Notes: a model not told the origin generated them from the sequence alone. A DNA stretch of 56,226 nt from Alteromonas sp. KUL49 (GCF_006538345.1 NZ_BJKL01000014.1:1-56226), one strand, 5' to 3'. Numbered from the stretch's first letter, positions 23,396 through 33,850 are shown. Numbers and translations: made by a program.

Positions 23396-25704
23396 ACTCG
23401 CGTCTCGAATATGTGGTGAGGGCGATGCTCTAAAGATGTGGGTATCACCCCTTGTTGCACGCTTGTCTTGTCTACAATTAGACCCATCTCAGTCAGCCGC
23501 CTCTTTAGATAGGGTAAAGTGTCCGCGACTTTCGTCAATAACAACTTATTTGAGGTGTAAAAGTCGAGTGTGATGTCGTTGTCATTAATTTTAGACTTAG
23601 CAAGTAATTGGCCCAGCTCACCTATGTCCAATTTCATGGTGATATTCCACAGTTTGCGTTTCCCTTTCTGTGTATTTTTATGCTCTTTGTGTTCAGGCTC
23701 ACGGTAAATCTTTATTTCTGGCGGTAACCGATTCTCTGAAAGCGAGGGTAAAACATAGTAAAAGCTATCTTGTCCGTTAATTCTGGATTCCGCTGACGAT
23801 AGTTTGTTTTGCTGATGATTAGCGAGAATCGTCTTTAAACTTTCTAGAAGCTGGCCTTTTGTATCTGCTGAACTAACATCTTGCAGCACTTTACTGGGAA
23901 GCGCTTTATTACTGGTTACCCCGAGTGTTTTTGCAATAACCCCATTTGGCGCATCAATTTGCTGTTTTAACGAGGGATTTCTTTGTAGTGCTTTAGACGC
24001 TAATGACACTTGCAGCAGAGCAATAATACCCTGCATGAATGAGTTACCGGGTGCCGAGGTAGTAAGCTGTATAGGAGAGACCGGCAGTGCTGATGTCTGA
24101 ACTAATCGAGCAATCGCATCGGGTAACCGTGGCGCGGATTCATTACCTATACTTATTTCAGCGGTGAGTTGTTTGATATTTTGCAAAGGCATAGCGCTAT
24201 TTTTGCTCTTGCTCACCAAAGGAAGTAACTGCTCAATGTTCGTTGACAATAAATGGGACTTCTCACTATTTACATCGATTTTAGCATTGCTAATAACGCG
24301 ATCGTGTAACGCAGAGATAACGTCATTTTTAATTCGTAAAATACTGGCATCTCGCGCTTCCTTGGGGCTGTTTGCGACTAAATCTGTAGCAGGCGATTGC
24401 AAAGGAATATTAGCTTGTTTGGGGGTGAGATCACTAATGCTTGTGGCAAATCGTTGTGCGATTGTTTTCAAGGCATTCGATGCGTCTGCATTGGATTGCG
24501 GTAAACTGGACAGTTGCTGTAGGACGGCGTTTAACTGAGTTAGCGCAGCATTAGTGGAACCTGTTTTAGTTAGCAAAGCGCGGGAAATATCGATGATTGC
24601 CTTATGAACGTCGGTTCTTTTTAGTTCTGTGGGATCGGCAACTTGAACGGTAGATTTAACACTTATGACTTCGTTTGCAGTCGTGCTTTGTTTGGGTGCA
24701 TCAATAGTCTTGTATGAAACTGGCTGGCCGATAGTTGTTTTAGGAAGTTCGGCAGTAGGGGCTTTCTGAATTTCAGCTTTTGGCAAAGATACGAGAACTT
24801 CTTTGGCGACGGGAAGGCTATTGCCTGAAACAGGTAGTTGAAGAGGTGATGGTACCGATAGCATTATTTGAGGAGTACTAGCTATGGCTTGAATCACTTG
24901 CTGTCCATGGTTCACTTTCACGAAGGCTGCCGCTTTGATGGCAGATTCTGGAAATATTTTAGACACTTGCGCAGGAACTTTAGACATCGATTTTTGCGAG
25001 GTATCCGAAACTAGGATAACGCCCGCCCGAGTCAACCCTTCTTTGATAATAGGTTCCAAAATACGCTTTTGCGACGACTCATTCAAAGCGATAGAGGTTG
25101 GTGTGGCTGATGCGCTGTTAGTCCGATTTAGTACAGGTAAAATCTGTACTTCTGGTTTGGGGTTACCAAGGTTATTTTTTACAGATAGTGAGTAACTTTT
25201 CCCCTCTGGCAATGGCTTATCTGCTGGTGGTAGTGACACTTTGTTACCGCTTTCTAATTTCATCACTAAAGCATTTGGGCTCTGCGAAATTACTTTTCCT
25301 TGAACCTTTGTTTCAATAGCTATTGTTGGAGAGGTCATAGTCGATAGTTGTTGAATCAATAGCTTAAGGTTGGACTCAGAAATAGGCGTGGTTGACTTGT
25401 GTAGTGACTGAGCGATTAACAGACCAGTAGCATCATTTTGACTATTAACTTTAGCAAACTGCCATTGCTTTGCTGGAGGTATTGCCAGTGAAGGCGGTAG
25501 TTTTAGTTGCAGGGTCTCAGTACCTAAACCCTTCAACGCTATGATTGGGGCGTTCTTCAGACTGTTAGTGATAGACTCAATTTGCACCCGTGGTAACCCT
25601 TCGATTTGACTCAATTTGGTAAGTGCTTCCAACAATGCACTGTCACTAGGTGCAACAGACTTTGATGTGGCGTGGGAAATAATTTGAGACAACAAGGTAT
25701 TCAT
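23392..25704 (-). CDS. FliK-like hook-length control domain protein
   Basis: 770 aa. A long low-complexity Ser/Thr/Lys/Gln-rich region (about 1-640) is followed by a C-terminal Flg_hook domain (about 660-750) with LPPEIKIYREPEHK, KLWNITMKLDIGELGQLLAKS and DFYTSNKLLLTKV. In flagella FliK measures hook length and flips FlhB specificity. Here it is paired only with an FlhB-C fragment, so it is probably an accessory or divergent version rather than the main fliK. The hydrophilic N-terminus has no signal peptide. Confidence 0.82.
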   Translation of the reverse strand: MNTLLSQIISHATSKSVAPSDSALLEALTKLSQIEGLPRVQIESITNSLKNAPIIALKGLGTETLQLKLPPSLAIPPAKQWQFAKVNSQNDATGLLIAQSLHKSTTPISESNLKLLIQQLSTMTSPTIAIETKVQGKVISQSPNALVMKLESGNKVSLPPADKPLPEGKSYSLSVKNNLGNPKPEVQILPVLNRTNSASATPTSIALNESSQKRILEPIIKEGLTRAGVILVSDTSQKSMSKVPAQVSKIFPESAIKAAAFVKVNHGQQVIQAIASTPQIMLSVPSPLQLPVSGNSLPVAKEVLVSLPKAEIQKAPTAELPKTTIGQPVSYKTIDAPKQSTTANEVISVKSTVQVADPTELKRTDVHKAIIDISRALLTKTGSTNAALTQLNAVLQQLSSLPQSNADASNALKTIAQRFATSISDLTPKQANIPLQSPATDLVANSPKEARDASILRIKNDVISALHDRVISNAKIDVNSEKSHLLSTNIEQLLPLVSKSKNSAMPLQNIKQLTAEISIGNESAPRLPDAIARLVQTSALPVSPIQLTTSAPGNSFMQGIIALLQVSLASKALQRNPSLKQQIDAPNGVIAKTLGVTSNKALPSKVLQDVSSADTKGQLLESLKTILANHQQNKLSSAESRINGQDSFYYVLPSLSENRLPPEIKIYREPEHKEHKNTQKGKRKLWNITMKLDIGELGQLLAKSKINDNDITLDFYTSNKLLLTKVADTLPYLKRRLTEMGLIVDKTSVQQGVIPTSLEHRPHHIFETRV

Positions 25705-25921
25705 AAATGGCTTATCGGCAACGGTGTTACTTTTCTTAATAATCCACTACTAGTTATTATGAGACAAATTTTGGCCGGTGCGTGTACTATTTATCCAACA
25801 ACTTAGCGTAAGATTTGAAGTAAATCATAATTAATGACTTTCATCTTGGGTTGGAGGTGCGATGAAGTGATGTTGTGGTAAACTACGCTGAATTTTTAGT
25901 AGCTTATCAAAGGGCGGTAAA
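25705..25921. other. divergent intergenic region, fliK-like / ccmA
   Basis: Must hold promoters for both directions. I see only weak matches (for example TTGTGG, 17 bp, TTAGTA reading toward ccmA near 25870-25900) and no strong palindrome. Confidence 0.3.
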
Positions 25922-26551
25922 TTGTCGGGGTTATCTGCATCGAAACTCACCTGTATTAAACGGGATCGCCTGCTTTTTACCGAGCTATCATTGCAGGTTT
26001 CCAAAGGTGAGTTATTGTACCTCCGAGGCCCAAATGGCGCCGGTAAAACCAGCCTTTTGCGCATTTTAACCGGGTTGACCATGCCTGAAGAGGGAGAGGT
26101 TTGCTTCGACGGTTTGAGTATATTTTCCCCAGATTCCACTTATACCGACCACCTTGTTTATCTTGGGCATAAAAGCGCACTCAACTCCATGATGTCTGCA
26201 GTAGAAAATCTACAGTATTGGGCAGCGCAACATAGCGTATCTCTGAGCTTACAGAAGTTGTATGACGTATTAGAAACCCTTGGGTTAGTCGGTTTAGAAG
26301 ACGTTCCAGTTAAGTTTCTATCGGCAGGTCAACAGCGACGAGTGGCTTTGAGTCGCTTATGGTTAAAGCCTGCAGAACTTTGGGTGTTGGATGAGCCTTT
26401 TACCGCGCTTGACGTTGAGGGTATCGCGTTATTAGAAAGCTTATTTGCTTCCCATTGTAGCGACGGTGGAATGATCATTACCACGTCTCACCAAGCGCTT
26501 TCTCCGAGTGCGGGTAAACATCAAGTCTTTGATTTGGAGTACAGTTTATGA
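25922..26551 (+). CDS. ccmA: heme exporter ATPase CcmA
   Basis: 209 aa, TTG start 25922. ABC ATPase of the CcmABCD complex that releases holo-CcmE during cytochrome c maturation. Walker A RGPNGAGKTSLLRIL, signature LSAGQQRRVALSRL and Walker B LWVLDEPFTALDVEG are present. First gene of a complete ccmABCDEFGHI operon; the end overlaps ccmB by ATGA. Confidence 0.94.
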   Translation: MSGLSASKLTCIKRDRLLFTELSLQVSKGELLYLRGPNGAGKTSLLRILTGLTMPEEGEVCFDGLSIFSPDSTYTDHLVYLGHKSALNSMMSAVENLQYWAAQHSVSLSLQKLYDVLETLGLVGLEDVPVKFLSAGQQRRVALSRLWLKPAELWVLDEPFTALDVEGIALLESLFASHCSDGGMIITTSHQALSPSAGKHQVFDLEYSL

Positions 26552-27216
26552 GTTCGCTGTACACCGGGGTGTTTAAACGGGACCTCACGCTAGCTTTTCG
26601 TCAGAAAGCGGAATTGCTGCAACCACTCATGTTTCTTGTGTTGGTGGTCAGCTTGTTTCCTATTGGCGTTGGCCCTGCTCCTGAAATCTTACAAATGATC
26701 GGCCCAGGTGTGATATGGGTTGCTGCGATATTGTCTTCCCTGTTGGGAATGGAACGGCTTTTTAGGGATGATTTTAATGATGGTTCATTGGAGCAACTCA
26801 TGTTGAGTGGACTGAACTTAAACCTTGTGGTTGCCGTAAAAATAACCGTTCATTGGTTAGTCAGTGCGGTGCCTTTGCTTTTGCTTTCCCCTTTGTTGTC
26901 GATGTTTTTACATATGACCGTCGACATGTATATTGCATTGCTAATGACCTTGCTGTTAGGGACGCCACTCATTTCTATGATCGGCGCAATTGCAGTAGGT
27001 TTAACTGTCGGTGTAAGTCGGGGAGGCGTACTGCTGGCACTGTTGCTCATTCCAATATTTATTCCGTTATTGATATTCGCCACGTCTGCGGTGGATTCTG
27101 CCGCACTGCAATTACCTTATTTTTCACAGCTTGCTATCATTGCTGCCATGTTATTGCTGGCTGTGGCATTCTCACCCTTCGCAATTGCTTATTCTCTTAA
27201 AGTGAGTCAAAACTGA
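26548..27216 (+). CDS. ccmB: heme exporter membrane protein CcmB
   Basis: 222 aa, six predicted membrane segments. N-terminal FKRDLTLAFRQKAELLQPLMFL and the GMERLFRDDFNDGSLEQLMLS motif are typical of CcmB. Partner of CcmA. The start ATG overlaps the ccmA stop, and its stop overlaps the ccmC start. Confidence 0.95.
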   Translation: MSSLYTGVFKRDLTLAFRQKAELLQPLMFLVLVVSLFPIGVGPAPEILQMIGPGVIWVAAILSSLLGMERLFRDDFNDGSLEQLMLSGLNLNLVVAVKITVHWLVSAVPLLLLSPLLSMFLHMTVDMYIALLMTLLLGTPLISMIGAIAVGLTVGVSRGGVLLALLLIPIFIPLLIFATSAVDSAALQLPYFSQLAIIAAMLLLAVAFSPFAIAYSLKVSQN

Positions 27217-27974
27217 TGTGGAAATGGTTACACCCCTACGCTAAAACAGAAAACGCTTATGCGTTGTGCAACACGTTACTACCTTGGTTTTGGGCCGGTA
27301 CTTGTGTGTTCTTATCCGTAGGTGTGGTTTGGGGATTAGTGTTTGCACCGCAAGATTATCAACAGTTTGAGTCTGTTCGTATTATCTACATTCACGTACC
27401 CAGCGCGATTTTATCCATGGGAGCTTATGTGGCGATGGCGGTGGCTGCCCTTGTGGGTATAGTCTGGCAGTGGCGCACTGCATTTATGACAATGATAGCC
27501 ATAGCTCCGGTGGGGGCTGTCGTTACTTTTGTGGCTTTGTTTACTGGCGCTGCATGGGGCAAGCCTATGTGGGGTACCTGGTGGATTTGGGACGCTCGTC
27601 TTACCTCAGAGCTTATTTTACTTTTTTTATATATTGGTGTTATTGCACTTTATGGCGTGTTTGACGACAAACAGCAAGCTGGAAAGGCTGCGGGTGTTAT
27701 GGCGCTTGTTGGTGTAGTTAATGTGCCGATTATTCATTATTCCGTGGTGTGGTGGAACACCCTCCATCAAGGGGCAAGTATTAGCAAAGTGGATAAGCCA
27801 GACGTTGCCGATCCTATGCTTTGGCCACTATTAATTTGCCTAGCAGGCTTTGCATTTTTTATTGCCGCAGTAAGCACAGTAAGACTTAAAAGCGAAATTG
27901 TCCGCCGAGAGATGCATCGTCCTTGGGTACAAAAATTAGTGAGTAACGATGGAGTGTCCTCAGATGCAATTTGA
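27216..27974 (+). CDS. ccmC: heme handling protein CcmC
   Basis: 252 aa, six membrane segments, with the tryptophan-rich WWD-type motif MWGTWWIWDARLTSELIL and conserved His residues (IHVPSA, HYSVVWWNTLHQG). It loads heme onto CcmE at the outer face of the inner membrane. Confidence 0.96.
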   Translation: MWKWLHPYAKTENAYALCNTLLPWFWAGTCVFLSVGVVWGLVFAPQDYQQFESVRIIYIHVPSAILSMGAYVAMAVAALVGIVWQWRTAFMTMIAIAPVGAVVTFVALFTGAAWGKPMWGTWWIWDARLTSELILLFLYIGVIALYGVFDDKQQAGKAAGVMALVGVVNVPIIHYSVVWWNTLHQGASISKVDKPDVADPMLWPLLICLAGFAFFIAAVSTVRLKSEIVRREMHRPWVQKLVSNDGVSSDAI

Positions 27975-28188
27975 TAGTTTTTCTGAATTTTTGCACATGG
28001 GTGGGTATGCCTTTTACGTCTGGCTTGCCTACGGCGTTACGTTCGTTGCACTCGTGGGGATTGTGACTCAGTCGGTCCTCGAACACCGAAATTTATTAAA
28101 AAGTATAGTGAAAGAACAAGCACGCCAAGAACGTATTAAAAAATCTAAAACGAAGTCCAAGCAGACTTTAATCGACGTATCCGAATGA
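27964..28188 (+). CDS. ccmD: heme exporter protein CcmD
   Basis: 74 aa from ATG 27964 (GGAG nine bases upstream); an ATG at 27949 is also in frame. One membrane segment preceded by the family motif FLHMGGYAFYVWLAYG, with a basic cytoplasmic tail (KKSKTKSKQ). It overlaps the ccmC end by 11 bp. CcmD is needed to release holo-CcmE. Confidence 0.92.
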   Translation: MQFDSFSEFLHMGGYAFYVWLAYGVTFVALVGIVTQSVLEHRNLLKSIVKEQARQERIKKSKTKSKQTLIDVSE

Positions 28189-28208
28189 ATGTTGTAGTGA
28201 GTTGATAG

Positions 28209-28691
28209 ATGAATCCAAGAAGAAAACAGAGATTAGCCGCTGTTGGTATTGTAGGTGTGTTAGTGTTTGGCGCTATTGGTTTGATGCTGTACGCACTAAA
28301 CGACAGTATTGATTTGTTCTATACCCCCAGTGAAATTATCGAGGGTAAGCAAGGGCAGATTCCTCAGGTTGGTCAGCGCTTACGTATTGGCGGTATGGTC
28401 GTTGAGGGGAGTGTAAATAGAGATTCTCAAACGCTAGATGTGTCATTCGATTTGATCGATACAGGGCCAATTGTCACCGTTGAATATAATGGCGTATTAC
28501 CTGATTTGTTTAGAGAGGGGCAGGGTATTGTGGCTACTGGCGTGTTGGTATCACCTACAAAAATTCGAGCTCAACAGGTATTAGCCAAGCATGATGAAGA
28601 ATATATGCCGCCAGAGTTGGCCGAAAAGATGAAAGGAATTAAGCACGTTAAGCCCAGTGATGTTGATACTTATGGCAACGGAGGCAACTAG
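28209..28691 (+). CDS. ccmE: cytochrome c-type biogenesis heme chaperone CcmE
   Basis: 160 aa. N-terminal membrane anchor (about 10-30), OB-fold periplasmic domain, and the heme-binding HxxxY motif at H128/Y132 ([11 protein letters not shown]). It carries heme covalently to CcmF. Between ccmD and ccmF in the operon. Confidence 0.96.
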   Translation: MNPRRKQRLAAVGIVGVLVFGAIGLMLYALNDSIDLFYTPSEIIEGKQGQIPQVGQRLRIGGMVVEGSVNRDSQTLDVSFDLIDTGPIVTVEYNGVLPDLFREGQGIVATGVLVSPTKIRAQQVLAKHDEEYMPPELAEKMKGIKHVKPSDVDTYGNGGN

Positions 28692-28693
28692 CT

Positions 28694-30698
28694 GTGATAC
28701 CCGAAATAGGAAATATTGCACTTACTCTCGCTTTGGTCGTTTCTATTCTTCTAGCCATATATCCTCTATGGGGAGCACAACGACAACATGAAGCCTTAAT
28801 GGCGAGCGCTAAGCCACTCGCAGTTGGTTTGTTTACACTCACCCTTATTGCCTACGTTTGCTTAACATACTCTTTTGTTACTGACGATTTCAGTGTGGCC
28901 TATGTTGCACAGCACTCCAATAGCAAGTTACCAATATATTACAAAATCACCGCGGTATGGGGTGGCCACGAAGGTTCATTTCTATTGTGGGTGTTGATGC
29001 TATCTGTATGGACGGTAGCCGTTGCTATATTTAGTCGAGGTATCCCGCTGGCCATGGTTGCGCGAGTGCTTTCGGTGTTGGGTATGGTCAGTATCGGCTT
29101 TTACCTATTTATGCTGTTAACTTCTAACCCGTTTAATAGCATGCTGCCGTTTTTCCCTGTGGATGGGAGAGATCTAAACCCACTGTTACAAGATTTCGGT
29201 ATGATCATACATCCGCCTATGTTGTATATGGGGTATGTAGGGTTCTCTGTAGCGTTTGCTTTTGCCGTTTCTGCATTGATTTCTGGTCAATTGGATTCAA
29301 CGTGGGCGCGTTGGTCTCGTCCATGGGTGATTTCTGCATGGTCAGTTTTTAACCGTAGGCATTGCACTTGGCAGTTGGTGGGCATATTACGAGCTTGGTT
29401 GGGGCGGCTGGTGGTTTTGGGACCCAGTTGAGAACGCTTCTTTCATGCCTTGGTTAGTGGGTACCGCGTTAATGCATTCTCTTGCGGTGACCGAAAAGCG
29501 TAAGGCGTTTAAGTCGTGGACAGTGCTTTTGGCGATTGCTGCATTTTCTTTGAGCTTGCTGGGCACTTTCCTCGTTCGTTCAGGTGTGATTGTTTCAGTG
29601 CACTCTTTTGCCAGTGACCCAGAACGAGGCTTATTTATCTTAGGTATCCTGGTTGTATTGAGTGGGTTTGCATTGTTTTTGTACGCTCTTCGGGCTTCTT
29701 CACTAAAGAGCGCTGGTCATTACAAAGTATTTTCCCGCGAAGTCTTATTAATTGGCAACAATGTCTTTTTATGTGCTGCAACTATTGTTGTATTGCTTGG
29801 AACACTATTGCCTCTGGTACACAAAGAACTTGGGCTAGGCAGCATTTCTGTCGGGGCTCCCTTCTTTAATCAAATGTTTACCCTGCTCATTGTGCCATTT
29901 GTTTTGTTTTTAGGTTTAGGGCCTCTTACTCGTTGGAAACAACAATCAGCTAAAGCGCTACAGAATCAACTGTTGATAGCGGGTGGACTTGCATTAAGTG
30001 CTGGAGTACTTATTAACTTTGCATATGACGAAGCGGCCTACATGGGTATGCTCGGTATGGTATTAGTGTTCTGGATTTTGATCACCACGGTTCAAGAAGT
30101 TATGCAGCGTATTTCTTCTCAGTCTGGCAATGCGTCGGTGTTTGCTCTTTTGCGCAAACTAACACCCAGCCATTGGGGCATGGTGTTAGGACATTTAGGC
30201 TTTGCCGTACTACTTATCGGTGTGACCCTAGTGTCGAACTATGAAGTTGAACGCGATGTCAGAATGAATGTAGGCGATTCGCTTAACGTTTCTGATTACA
30301 CGATTAACTTTAACGGACTGACGAAAGAGGAAGGCCCAAATTACCTGGCAGATGTTGGCGTGTTTACTGTGCAACAACGGGGCGCAATAGTCGCTGAGTT
30401 ACGACCAGAGAAACGGCTATACCTAGTTCAACGTATGCCTATGACAGAGGCGGCGATTGACACGAACTTGGCGAGAGACGTATTTATCGCATTGGGTGAA
30501 CCTTTGGATAATGGCGCCTGGGCGGTAAGAGTTTACATCAAACCCTTTGTAACCTGGTTATGGTGGGGAGCATTAATTATGGCCATAGGTGGAGTATTCT
30601 CCATCTCCGACAAACGTTATCGCATGGCAAAAAAGGCAAAAATTAAAAAGGTACTGAGTCGTTCATCAGACTCAGAAGCTGAGGAAGCGCTACAATGA
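28694..30698 (+). CDS. ccmF: heme lyase CcmF, interrupted by a 1-base frameshift
   Basis: GTG start 28694 (MIPEIGNIALTLAL). The first frame runs to about codon 218 and then goes out of phase after PWVISAWS. The correct frame continues TVGIALGSWWAYYELGWGG, then WWFWDPVENASFMPWL (the WWD domain), to 30698. Removing one T from 29346-29350 (or the preceding G) gives 667 aa, in line with the E. coli 647. Multi-pass membrane heme lyase acting with CcmH/CcmI. Flanking ccm genes are intact and tightly spaced, so the lesion is probably a sequencing error. Confidence 0.93.
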
Positions 30699-31309
30699 AA
30701 AAATCTGCTCTCTTAGTTATTCCTTTGGCCCTATTTTGCGTGTTGATCGTGTTTCTTTTTCAAGGGCTATTTTCTGACCCTCGAACGCTAGACTCTCAGG
30801 CAAAAGACAACCCTGTGCCATCATTTGAACTCCCCGATTTAATGACACCCACTAGGTTATATACGCCCGATGTATTTCGCGGTGAGGTCACCATTTTGAA
30901 TGTTTGGGGCGTATGGTGTGTTACTTGCGCGGTAGAGCTTCCCTTCTTGACCCACTTGAAAGAGGCTGAACAAGTGCGGTTTGTGGGTTTGTATTTTGAT
31001 CAAGATCTCGATCCTGATTTTGGTACAAAGACGCTGTCGAGAGTGCAACAGGAAGTAATTTCCATGCTTGGGCGCTTTGGTAACCCTTACCAGTTTAATA
31101 TCTTCGACGTATATCGAGACACTTCACTTGACCTTGGAGTTACTGGTGCACCGGAGCATTTTCTGATTGATGCCAATGGTGTTATTCGGATGCATCACGT
31201 GGGTGATATCAATGAGAGAGTTTGGGCCAATAAGATTAAACCTCTCTATGATGTTTTACTTCAAGAGAAAAATAAACCGCTAGCTGAGTCGCAGGGAGGT
31301 GAGTTGTGA
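30695..31309 (+). CDS. ccmG: thiol:disulfide interchange protein CcmG/DsbE
   Basis: 204 aa, anchored by an N-terminal membrane segment, thioredoxin fold with active site WCVTC (residues about 74-78) and the cis-Pro region GVTGAPEHFLIDANG. It reduces apocytochrome c cysteines. Start overlaps the ccmF stop by ATGA. Confidence 0.95.
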   Translation: MKKSALLVIPLALFCVLIVFLFQGLFSDPRTLDSQAKDNPVPSFELPDLMTPTRLYTPDVFRGEVTILNVWGVWCVTCAVELPFLTHLKEAEQVRFVGLYFDQDLDPDFGTKTLSRVQQEVISMLGRFGNPYQFNIFDVYRDTSLDLGVTGAPEHFLIDANGVIRMHHVGDINERVWANKIKPLYDVLLQEKNKPLAESQGGEL

Positions 31310-31743
31310 GGTGGTTACTATTAACACTATTAGTTCTATCGAACTTGGTGCTAGCTACTGAAGATAGTTATGAGTTTGATACGCCCCAGCAGCGGGAGAC
31401 ATTTCTCACATTAACTCAAGAGTTGCGTTGCCCCATGTGTCAGAACCAAAACATTGCAGATAGTGATGCAATGATTGCTCATGATATGCGACGTAAAGTT
31501 TATACACTGGTGCAAGAAGGCAAGAGTGAACAACAAGTTATTAATTACATGAAGGTGCGGTATGGCGATTTTGTTCATTACAAGCCACCGGTAACTTTTG
31601 CAACGTTATGGCTTTGGTTAACCCCTGTCATGTTTGTGTTGCTGGCATTGCTATTTGTTGTGTTTCGGAAAAAAACCTCAACTCAAGAAGATATAGAAGC
31701 GAAGTTGGCAAAAGCGAACGCCATGCTGGAGCAAGAGAAATAA
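31306..31743 (+). CDS. ccmH: cytochrome c-type biogenesis protein CcmH
   Basis: 145 aa from GTG 31306 (strong GGGAGG upstream). Signal-like N-terminus, redox motif RCPMCQNQNIADSDA (C42/C45), then YGDFVHYKPP and a C-terminal membrane segment. Short CcmH form, with the TPR part encoded separately by ccmI. Confidence 0.95.
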   Translation: MRWLLLTLLVLSNLVLATEDSYEFDTPQQRETFLTLTQELRCPMCQNQNIADSDAMIAHDMRRKVYTLVQEGKSEQQVINYMKVRYGDFVHYKPPVTFATLWLWLTPVMFVLLALLFVVFRKKTSTQEDIEAKLAKANAMLEQEK

Positions 31744-33008
31744 TGAGTTGGTCAGAATTTTATTTGATAGTTTCTGGTCTTATGACCTTCGTGGCCCTTT
31801 GTATCGCCTTTCCATGGTTGAAAAGGAAAAATCACGCGCAAGCCGATAGTATTAGCAATACTCAGATAGTCAAACAGCGACTGAGTGAACTTGAACGAGA
31901 AACGAATGAAGGACTCTTGCTAGAGTCTGATAAGCAGTCGGCGATTAAGGAACTCAAGTTGGCTTTGGTTGATGAAAGCGAGTTTTCATCGACAGCGAAA
32001 GGGGGAGCATCGATTCCTATTATCGTCGGTGCACTTATAGCGTTTGGCACCGGTATTGTTCTGTATCTCAATGTAAACCAGTTAACTCCCATGACCCGTG
32101 GACAAGGTGCTATCGAGGCGTTGCCAACACTTAGTGCTCAGTTGGCAAGTGGTGGTTCTGACCTTACGGCGGAAGATATTTCCAACTTAACGTTAGCTAT
32201 TCGACAACGGTTACGAGACAACCCTGAAGATGATCAAGGCTGGATGTACCTTGGTCGATTGTGGATGTCAGTAGGGCAAGATCAACAAGCGATGGAAGCG
32301 ATGGATAAGGCCTTAGCTTTGTCGCCTGACAATGACAGCTACAAGATAATGCTTGCACAAGTGTTGATGACATCGGGCGACATTACCGTAATGGAAAGAG
32401 CTCAACAGCTGTTAAAGGAACTGCTCGTTGGGCAACCGGAGAACGACAACTTAAACCTGATGACAGCAGTAGTCTCGGCCCAACTGGGTGATTTGACCAG
32501 TACGCAGTTGCACTTCGAGAGAGTGAAAGACAAACTCCCTGATGGCAATGAGGTCAAGGAACGTCTACGCAGTCGTATCGCGGAAATGAGTGGTTCAACA
32601 GCGGGATTGATACCCGCTGAACTTGCCTCAGGTAATAACAATGAACCTGTCGTAAAAACAGGAGTCACAATAGTCGTAGATATAGACCCTGCAATTGAGA
32701 AAGAGCTACCCGAATCAGGTTATTTGATTGTATTCGCTCAAGATGCTCAAACCGATAATCGTATGCCTGCAGCCGTCGTTAAAATGCCGTTACAAGTTTT
32801 TCCTGTTAGTGTAATGCTAAACACGGATAATGCGATGCTTCCGCAATTCACACTGGACACACTGAGCGTTGCAAAGTTAACCGCTAGGATTTCGGTTGAT
32901 GAAAATGTGGTCGCAGCGTCTGGAGATTTCGAAGGCAGTGTTGAATTGGACGTCATCAGCAATACAGTTGTTGATGCTAATATACTGATAAATAGGGAAA
33001 TACCTTAA
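31743..33008 (+). CDS. ccmI: cytochrome c-type biogenesis protein CcmI (TPR)
   Basis: 421 aa from ATG 31743 (MSWSEFYLIVSGLMTF), overlapping the ccmH stop (TAATG). Two N-terminal membrane segments (about 5-25 and 90-110), then TPR-like repeats (DDQGWMYLGRLWMSVGQDQQAMEAMDKAL) and a C-terminal periplasmic domain. It binds apocytochrome c for the heme lyase. The frame is open upstream into ccmH, but those residues are out-of-frame ccmH sequence. Confidence 0.93.
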   Translation: MSWSEFYLIVSGLMTFVALCIAFPWLKRKNHAQADSISNTQIVKQRLSELERETNEGLLLESDKQSAIKELKLALVDESEFSSTAKGGASIPIIVGALIAFGTGIVLYLNVNQLTPMTRGQGAIEALPTLSAQLASGGSDLTAEDISNLTLAIRQRLRDNPEDDQGWMYLGRLWMSVGQDQQAMEAMDKALALSPDNDSYKIMLAQVLMTSGDITVMERAQQLLKELLVGQPENDNLNLMTAVVSAQLGDLTSTQLHFERVKDKLPDGNEVKERLRSRIAEMSGSTAGLIPAELASGNNNEPVVKTGVTIVVDIDPAIEKELPESGYLIVFAQDAQTDNRMPAAVVKMPLQVFPVSVMLNTDNAMLPQFTLDTLSVAKLTARISVDENVVAASGDFEGSVELDVISNTVVDANILINREIP

Positions 33009-33010
33009 TT

Positions 33011-33838
33011 ATGCAATTTGCTAAATCCTTGATAACGCTTGTTGTTGTTCTCGCCACGCTTGGAGGTTGTGCAAGCCAAAACGGTGTCGAACAAGCCAGA
33101 AGCGATAATACGGGGGAAGAAAGAGACCCTTTTGAGCCAATTAATCGCGTGATGTGGGATATAAATTGGAATGTGTTGGACAGATATCTCTTACGTCCAA
33201 TCACCGTAGGCTATGTAACTGTAATGCCTCAGTTCGCTCGTACGGGCTTACTGAATGCTGCCAACAATTTGCAAGAACCCGCTAACTTCATGAATAACGT
33301 TTTTCAAGGCAAAGTCGATGATGGTATGGACAGCCTTGCACGTTTTATGTTGAACACTAGCGTTGGAGTGTTTGGCACGATTGATGTCGCAACTAAACTT
33401 GGCATTGATATGAAGCAAGAAGAATTCGGAGAGACACTCGGAGTTTGGGGGGTCGATACAGGCCCTTACATGATGCTTCCTGCGCTCGGCCCGAATGATC
33501 CTCGTAGTTTTTCAGGCGATGTTGTTGATGGCATGGTTTATCCAATGGCAATTATAGAGGGGAACTTTGCCGTTGCTCGGTATGTAGTTTCTTTACTTGA
33601 AAATCGAGCTGCACTGATAGAGCAAGAAGGGCAACTTGCTCAATCTCTTGATGAATACGCATTTGTCAGAGACGCGTATTTTGCACGACTTGAATTTTTG
33701 GTGACTGATGGGGCCAATTTAGAGGATGATAATATAGACGAAGCTCTGGATGATTTTGCTGAGTTCGAGGCTATGTTTGGTGACTTTGAAGAAGACTCTG
33801 ATGGCTCTGAAGACCAAGATAAAGAAAAGCCCCATTAA
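33011..33838 (+). CDS. mlaA: outer-membrane lipid asymmetry lipoprotein MlaA/VacJ
   Basis: 275 aa lipoprotein with lipobox LGGC at C20. Seen: DPFEPINRVMWDIN, RPITVGYVTVMP, NNLQEPANFMNNVFQGK, GETLGVWGVDTGPYMMLPALGPNDPR, the MlaA core. It removes surface phospholipid from the outer membrane. The C-terminal tail is strongly acidic (about 235-275). Two bases after ccmI, so probably read from the ccm operon; the stop codon lies inside the terminator. Confidence 0.95.
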   Translation: MQFAKSLITLVVVLATLGGCASQNGVEQARSDNTGEERDPFEPINRVMWDINWNVLDRYLLRPITVGYVTVMPQFARTGLLNAANNLQEPANFMNNVFQGKVDDGMDSLARFMLNTSVGVFGTIDVATKLGIDMKQEEFGETLGVWGVDTGPYMMLPALGPNDPRSFSGDVVDGMVYPMAIIEGNFAVARYVVSLLENRAALIEQEGQLAQSLDEYAFVRDAYFARLEFLVTDGANLEDDNIDEALDDFAEFEAMFGDFEEDSDGSEDQDKEKPH

Positions 33839-33850
33839 TTGGGGCTTTTT
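33825..33850. terminator. bidirectional terminator mlaA / galE
   Basis: AAAAGCCCCA (33825-33834) / TGGGGCTTTT (33840-33849), 5-nt loop, with A-run and T-run on both sides. It serves convergent mlaA and galE. Confidence 0.93.
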
